Shown: piece after piece, positions 60,501 to 64,000 of the stretch
Layout of the letters: each line of letters opens with the position of its first letter
Position numbering within the stretch: the first letter of the stretch is position 1
DNA from: Saprospiraceae bacterium
GTDB taxonomy: Bacteria; Bacteroidota; Bacteroidia; Chitinophagales; Saprospiraceae
Length of the DNA: 64,000 nt
Assembly (NCBI GenBank): GCA_028285545.1
Contig: JANQPA010000112.1
Span: 62,001 to 126,000 of the forward strand
Reading direction: 5' to 3'
Made by a program: the position numbers and the translations under genes
Notes under the pieces: generated by a model
What the model saw: the letters and a program-made list of their open reading frames with translations, nothing else
Told to the model about the DNA's origin: nothing
The model's database searches: none

Positions 60501-62399
60501 TCCCTGCATCCTAAGTTGCAATTCGGGATCAGTAGCTTCTTCCCGGGCAATTTTAAACCCGTCAATGTAAAAAACATGGATATCATTATCGATAATCACT
60601 TTTTGATAAAATTCGGGTATATCTGCCCAAACATCCTCCGGTTTCGTCTTTTCACTTTGGATGATAAAACAACCTCCTTTTTTCAGTCCTGCCAAAGCAT
60701 TGGTATGTTTGAATACATTGGGATCTGGAGATAATACAACATCTACAAAGAAGTATTCACAATTGACCCGGATTGGTTCCGGAGCCGCTGCCAGATAATA
60801 AGTTGTAGGCTGTCCTTTTTTCTCAGATCCATATTTAGGGTTGGCCTTTATATCATAACCCAATAGATCATAAAGGGTCATCGCCAGGTTTTTACCCGTC
60901 GTAATAGCACCCCATCCACCAATCGAATGAAAACGAACGGTGATGGCACCTTCAGGCATAAGGTTAGGATTTTCAGAACCTCGAACAGATAATTCTTTGA
61001 CATGAGGATAGGCCTCCTGGATGCTTTCCTGATGTAACTTTTGTTTTGGAGAGGAAGCAGCATCTCTGATAAAATCTATGGAAAGATAAAATTGTTTTTT
61101 CCGTTTTCCGTCAGGCAACATATTTTCTATTGCTCCGATGATGCCCTCAGGTTGCAAGTCACGGCTACCCATTCCAAAAGAACCGGAATAGACGGCTGGA
61201 AAATCTGAAGTACTATAAGAAGGTAGATCAGGATAAGGCAGCTCTTTTTTATGCATGCCGTTTTCCATGCATTTGGTCAATGTCGAGCGGATTTCCCTGG
61301 TCAATGGAAGGTCCGCTGCCAAAGGTTGATCTAATCTTTCCAAAATAGTCACTCCTTTTTTCCCTTTCAGAATCTTACCGATCAGATCAGAGGGGAAGGG
61401 GCGGAACATAACTAAATCTACTACTCCTACTTTAATGCCGCGAGTTTTGCGAATATAATCTACCACTACTTCTGCAGAAGGCACCACAGAGCCCTGGCCG
61501 ATAATTAGGTAATCTGCATCCTCTACGCGATAAGTCATCACACGGGCGTATTCTCTGCCCGTTAATTCTGCATAATCGGCAAAAGCCTGATCAGTTATTT
61601 CTTTAATATGATCAAAGAAGAATGGACGCTGGGCTGCCACACTCTGCATATAAGAATCCTGGTTCTGAACCACCCCTGCCATTAATGGATTATCCACATC
61701 CCATAACTCTGGAATACGTCGGCGAGTTTCTCCATAGATTAATTGCTGGGCAGGAGTTGGAGTTTTGATAATATCGTCAGGTCGGCCCAGGAATTCTTTG
61801 ATCAATTCTCTTTCTGGTAATACCAAGGACTCGATCAGGTGGGTAGTCAAAAAACCATCCTGGGCTACAATGCCTGGTGTTAAAGCTAGCTCGGCAATTT
61901 TATGGGCAATGATATTCAAGTCTGCAACGTGCTGGGCTTTTTTGGCAAACAACTGGAAAAACCCGGTATCGTCCACAGCGTGATAATCATCGTGTCCGGC
62001 ATGGACATTAAGGGTGGATTTGGTCATTGCCCGGCTACCTATATTTAGAACATAGGTTAAGCGCTTCCCTACCGCAGCGTACAAAGATTCATGCATATAA
62101 GCAATCCCTTGTCCTGAAGAGAAGTTTGCAGCCCGTAAACCAGTCATGGAAAGCCCTGCGGTTACTGCGGCAGCGGCGTGCTCTCCTTCCGGTTCAATAA
62201 AGATTAGAGGTCGATCGGAAATATTCAAATGACCTTTGGCTGCTTCTTCGGCCCAATATTCTCCCATCTGTGTAGAAGGCGTAATGGGATAGGCACCAGC
62301 TGCATCCGAAGATTCTCTTTCACACATAATGGCTACGGTGTTTCCATCCATAGCCACTTTTATTCCAGGGTATTTGATTGATTTTTTTGTCTTGCTCAT
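57495..62399 (-). CDS. nifJ: Pyruvate:ferredoxin oxidoreductase, extended
   Basis: A 1634-residue homodimer-type PFOR. Domains in order: pyruvate-binding domain (about 15-240, IEPEGEHAAAAVTAGLSMTGLRAANF), domain II (about 255-420), gamma domain (about 490-690, VRFHSIGGWGAITTGKNLA), ferredoxin region with CTACGKCYTVCP (about 785) and CKGCMECIEVC (about 920), TPP domain (about 1120-1420, LGGDGAMYDIGFQNLSRM and QVYSNTGGQ), and a C-terminal extra motif CTSCDECIKLN (about 1564). It oxidises pyruvate with CoA to acetyl-CoA, CO2 and reduced ferredoxin. The usual length is about 1170-1200; extra length lies between the two ferredoxin motifs, before the TPP domain and at the C-terminus. Confidence 0.93.
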   Translation of the reverse strand: MSKTKKSIKYPGIKVAMDGNTVAIMCERESSDAAGAYPITPSTQMGEYWAEEAAKGHLNISDRPLIFIEPEGEHAAAAVTAGLSMTGLRAANFSSGQGIAYMHESLYAAVGKRLTYVLNIGSRAMTKSTLNVHAGHDDYHAVDDTGFFQLFAKKAQHVADLNIIAHKIAELALTPGIVAQDGFLTTHLIESLVLPERELIKEFLGRPDDIIKTPTPAQQLIYGETRRRIPELWDVDNPLMAGVVQNQDSYMQSVAAQRPFFFDHIKEITDQAFADYAELTGREYARVMTYRVEDADYLIIGQGSVVPSAEVVVDYIRKTRGIKVGVVDLVMFRPFPSDLIGKILKGKKGVTILERLDQPLAADLPLTREIRSTLTKCMENGMHKKELPYPDLPSYSTSDFPAVYSGSFGMGSRDLQPEGIIGAIENMLPDGKRKKQFYLSIDFIRDAASSPKQKLHQESIQEAYPHVKELSVRGSENPNLMPEGAITVRFHSIGGWGAITTGKNLAMTLYDLLGYDIKANPKYGSEKKGQPTTYYLAAAPEPIRVNCEYFFVDVVLSPDPNVFKHTNALAGLKKGGCFIIQSEKTKPEDVWADIPEFYQKVIIDNDIHVFYIDGFKIAREEATDPELQLRMQGIAFQGAFFAASPLKEKSNLSEASLLKAIENQLQRKFGAKGQRVVDDNMRVVKRGFDEVHEIKNKVLGTNNKEKQNGHATLPIPTMLKTVPQSESKLSDIHRFWEQTGNFYQRGMGNDNLTDPFIGLSVMPATSSLFRDMTGIRFKHPDWIANNCTACGKCYTVCPDTAIPGLVSDLSDVLETVVQRVKKQHGKVEHLPKAVRQMESGIRERFKVSKNGTTVNQMLHHSINQTMNESNEPGLKKELGWFKEELGDFKFALTRPYYDLPEKKEANSGGLFSITINPTTCKGCMECIEVCEDDALVSILQTEESIDRLRNDWEFWTDLPNTPKKFNRVDDLEEKIGPLETILLNKDAYLNFASGDGACLGCSEKSVVHLFTATVESLMQPRIEKHLAHLDDLIQKLETHIQKKLIGNVDVGDAEMMAKIVAESQNSDLTMAGIANRLETAQGSEPINQEWLREVSQLLAKLKKLKWKYTNGTTGRGRANMGMCNATGCTSVWGSTWPFNPYPFPWANHLFQDSPSMAMGIFEGHMAKMAEGFKTIRKAELELSGKYNPTEHDEFFTYFNWEQFTDEEWLLCPPVVTLGGDGAMYDIGFQNLSRMMASGKPIKVIVVDTQVYSNTGGQACTSGFIGQVSDMAQYGKVQKGKSEPRKEIGLIAMAHRNTYVLQGTLANTSQMIEGFIDGLMTKRPAIFNLYTTCQPEHGVGDDLGVHQAKLAMESRAYPIFKYNPDVGVTAAENFDLSGNPAMDEIWPTYQLKYLEYGQEKSMEVAMTFADFALTEGRFRKHFRKVPRDAWNENMVVLTEFLEMDEAEREGKFPFIWAVDRKQNLNRVLVAKPIVESCEERRDFWIMLKDIAGVKKEEAPIENVEEKIRAEIVGKIAHGIMKLAGGDGDGIVNLVNGEQSEQANPEVATAEPGDFMAPWLETEECTSCDECIKLNSRIFAYNEDNKAYIKDSLGGPYQDLVKAAEKCTAGVIHPGLPADRSEKDIDKWIKRGEKFN

Positions 62400-62502
62400 G
62401 TTGGTATAGTGCTTGTTCTTTGAATACGTTTACAGTGGTTTGGGCCTTTTGAAGGAATTAGATTTTTCTATCCTTGATAATTATTTTTTTCTAAATATTC
62501 CC

Positions 62503-62883
62503 CTAATAAGCAGGGGCTTCATCAATTGCAATTGCTCTTGTTTGTTTTGCAATATCAAGGCATTCAGTCACCTTTTGAACACTAAGGCAGTACTCTTCTG
62601 AATTTTCCTCATGACGACAATTAATTAGGGAAAGATCAATCAGGTTAAAACGACCATCCAGGTTTCTGCACTGTTCTAACAGTCCAGCCATTGTGACAGG
62701 CTTTTTGAGTTCTTCTCCATTCCTATTTAAATAAGAAATGAGGTAGTTAATGATAGATTGGCGAGAGTTATAACAAATCATATGGGCGGTAACATCCGCT
62801 TCGGAGCGCTGTAACTCTTCGCTAGCGAAATCTAATAATTGATCAGCCTGATTGACGAGCATATCGATATTCTGATTTTTCAT
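62503..62883 (-). CDS. HEPN-like helical protein
   Basis: A 126-residue cytosolic helical protein (ADQLLDFASEELQRSEADVTAHMICYNSRQSIINYLISYLNR, then a MAGLLEQCRNLDGRF helix). The layout of a long first helix, the YNSRQSIINYL centre and a C-terminal LLEQC helix recalls HEPN domains, which occur in toxins, nucleic-acid enzymes and many housekeeping factors. The R-x4-6-H RNase motif is not evident, so I do not claim nuclease activity. It lies 103 bases before PFOR on the same strand, possibly its first operon gene. Confidence 0.65.
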   Translation of the reverse strand: MKNQNIDMLVNQADQLLDFASEELQRSEADVTAHMICYNSRQSIINYLISYLNRNGEELKKPVTMAGLLEQCRNLDGRFNLIDLSLINCRHEENSEEYCLSVQKVTECLDIAKQTRAIAIDEAPAY

Positions 62884-63388
62884 AGTTGGTGATTTTAAGT
62901 TGATTAGGAATTGATAGTATAAATTTCACTCAAAGAACCCTGTAATCGGATGAAGAATCTCAATGCGGGGAAGTGATTATTGTCACCCTTAGCTCTGATG
63001 ACTATATGTACCGACAATTAAGCCTATAATAAATAGGTCACTGCTCGGTAGGCTACTTTTACTATTGAGAATAGTTATTCAAGCCATAGAATGGCAATAT
63101 AATTGAGCATTACACAAATCCATATTGCAGGCTTTAAACAGAGACCAACGAGCAATAGGAAATGAGGCTCTTTGAAAGAAAACAGTGTTATAGAGCAACA
63201 GGCTATTTAAGACTTCCTGTCCATCATCCCGAAATAATAATCTATTTAGAAGAAGAATTTGAAATGTTGGGTCATTTTAAAATAATATTCTCTCCTTTTC
63301 TCTCCAAAAACCAACTAAAGAAAATTATTTGAGTGAATGATGTTTAATCTGAAAATCAAGCTATATTGAATTCCTCAAAAATTAAAAA
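62884..63388. other. Spacer upstream of the PFOR/RNF operon
   Basis: A 505-base spacer between divergent genes, expected to hold promoters for the PFOR/RNF transcript (minus) and the gene at 63389 (plus). It contains the dispersed repeat at 63066-63096 (TGAGAATAGTTATTCAAGCC then ATAGAATGGC) and a 56-codon frame at 63162-63332, whose product (MRLFERKQCYRATGYLRLPVHHPE...) has no recognised domain and which I do not call as a gene. No TAnnTTTG element is clear to me. Confidence 0.45.
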
Positions 63389-63955
63389 ATGGAAAATAGA
63401 ACACTAGAAGAACAAAGAATAGAATTTAGTAATAGAATATTTCTAGCAACGCCCATTGCAGGGTTAATAGCCTGGCTAATAGTTGGAATTGCAGGATTGA
63501 CCTTTCCCCCAACCATTACTGTTTGGGTTTTATTTATCGCAACAGGTAGTATTGTCTACCTGGGCATGTTTATTTCAAAATTTACGGACGAAAATTTTCT
63601 CGATAAAAACAAGCCCAAAAATGAATGGGATCAACTTTTCCTTTTTACAGTCGGTCAAGCGGTATTAGTCTATTCAATTGCCATTCCCTTTTTTATTATT
63701 GATTATTCTTCTTTGCCCATGACCGTTGGCATTTTGACTGGCTTAATGTGGCTCCCTTTTTCTTGGATTATCAAACATTGGGTGGGTATTTTCCATGCAA
63801 TTGTTAGAACGGCCCTTATTCTGGTTTTATGGTATGTATTTCCTGACCTTAGATTCGTAATTATCCCTTTTGCCATCGTTTTGATTTATATTGCTACGAT
63901 AATGATTTTAAATAATCGAAAAAAAGTGTTAAGTAGCTCAGCAAATATGACATAA
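63389..63955 (+). CDS. Membrane protein, DUF7010-like
   Basis: A 188-residue inner-membrane protein with about six hydrophobic segments (near 19-38, 42-62, 84-103, 107-127, 136-152, 156-175). It resembles the DUF7010 family in style (N-terminal charged stretch, FLDKNKPKNEWDQLFLFTVGQAVLVYSIAIPFFI in the middle, LTGLMWLPFSWIIKHW after it), but this assignment is tentative. Function is unknown. It is the last gene in the window and is complete. Confidence 0.7.
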   Translation: MENRTLEEQRIEFSNRIFLATPIAGLIAWLIVGIAGLTFPPTITVWVLFIATGSIVYLGMFISKFTDENFLDKNKPKNEWDQLFLFTVGQAVLVYSIAIPFFIIDYSSLPMTVGILTGLMWLPFSWIIKHWVGIFHAIVRTALILVLWYVFPDLRFVIIPFAIVLIYIATIMILNNRKKVLSSSANMT

Positions 63956-64000
63956 TTCATTCTTTACATTTGCCATTGAATTTAATCACTCCGAAGATCC

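Noticed and set aside
63162-63332. 56-codon frame upstream of the last gene
   Set aside because: No domain, weak start context and position in a promoter-bearing spacer; not enough to call it a gene.
1-64000. rRNA, tRNA, complete insertion sequence, prophage, integron or origin
   Set aside because: No transposase, integrase, phage structural gene or rRNA/tRNA sequence was recognised; the only mobile trace is the MITE-like element at 28656-28846.

Overview
The window is from a low-GC member of the Bacteroidota, most likely the Saprospiria (Saprospiraceae, Haliscomenobacter or Lewinella-like). The evidence is a secreted repeat protein with a type IX secretion (Por) sorting domain, a 7TMR-DISM hybrid histidine kinase with a C-terminal AraC domain, LytTR and ECF-sigma/anti-sigma regulation, many lipoproteins with Bacteroidota-style lipoboxes, a TAnnTTTG promoter at one regulated gene, and weak Shine-Dalgarno sequences. 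I see no rRNA, tRNA, CRISPR array, complete insertion sequence or replication origin.

Layout. 0.5-4.4 kb: an unknown helical protein, then a small cluster of an HTH protein and a nucleosidase-fold protein, with a convergent effector-associated-domain (EAD11-like) protein that carries the same 21-residue glycine-rich motif as the nucleosidase tail. 4.5-8.7 kb: two alpha/beta hydrolases, a small membrane protein and a membrane-anchored TPR protein. 8.9-13.0 kb: a five-repeat T9SS cargo protein behind an anti-sigma factor and an ECF sigma factor. 13.3-21.8 kb: a lipoprotein, an SDR oxidoreductase, a formylglycine-generating enzyme with both catalytic cysteines, a one-protein two-component system and a large exported coiled-coil protein. 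21.9-31.8 kb: small unknowns, a membrane LytTR regulator, AlkD-like and YdeI-like proteins, an esterase-fold protein, a MITE-like element, a MerR regulator with a textbook operator and its single cysteine-rich target, a RibD/DHFR-like reductase and a bestrophin.

32-45 kb: TlpA-type thioredoxin lipoproteins, HEAT-like and GNAT proteins, a flavin reductase overlapping a PhrB-like photolyase/cryptochrome that lacks the usual Fe-S cysteines, a signal-less substrate-binding-fold protein, a retropepsin-like protein, and an AraC regulator followed by small membrane proteins. 45-51 kb: a secreted unknown, indoleamine 2,3-dioxygenase, two exported endonuclease/exonuclease/phosphatase-fold proteins and a GNAT enzyme.

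51-62.9 kb, minus strand: a long energy-metabolism operon, HEPN-like protein - pyruvate:ferredoxin oxidoreductase (1634 residues, much longer than usual) - rnfC-rnfD-rnfG-rnfE-rnfA - a tiny Cys-rich membrane protein - ferredoxin-NADP reductase-like protein - rnfB. PFOR would feed reduced ferredoxin to the RNF ion pump (NADH side), while the embedded FNR could connect the same electron pool to NADP(H). Intergenic regions are rich in palindromes and short dispersed repeats, several of which recur within the window.

The most promising candidates for something undescribed are the nucleosidase/EAD11 pair with its shared amyloid-like motif, the RNF operon with an inserted Cys-rich putative iron-delivery protein plus FNR, and the family of GC-core palindromes.
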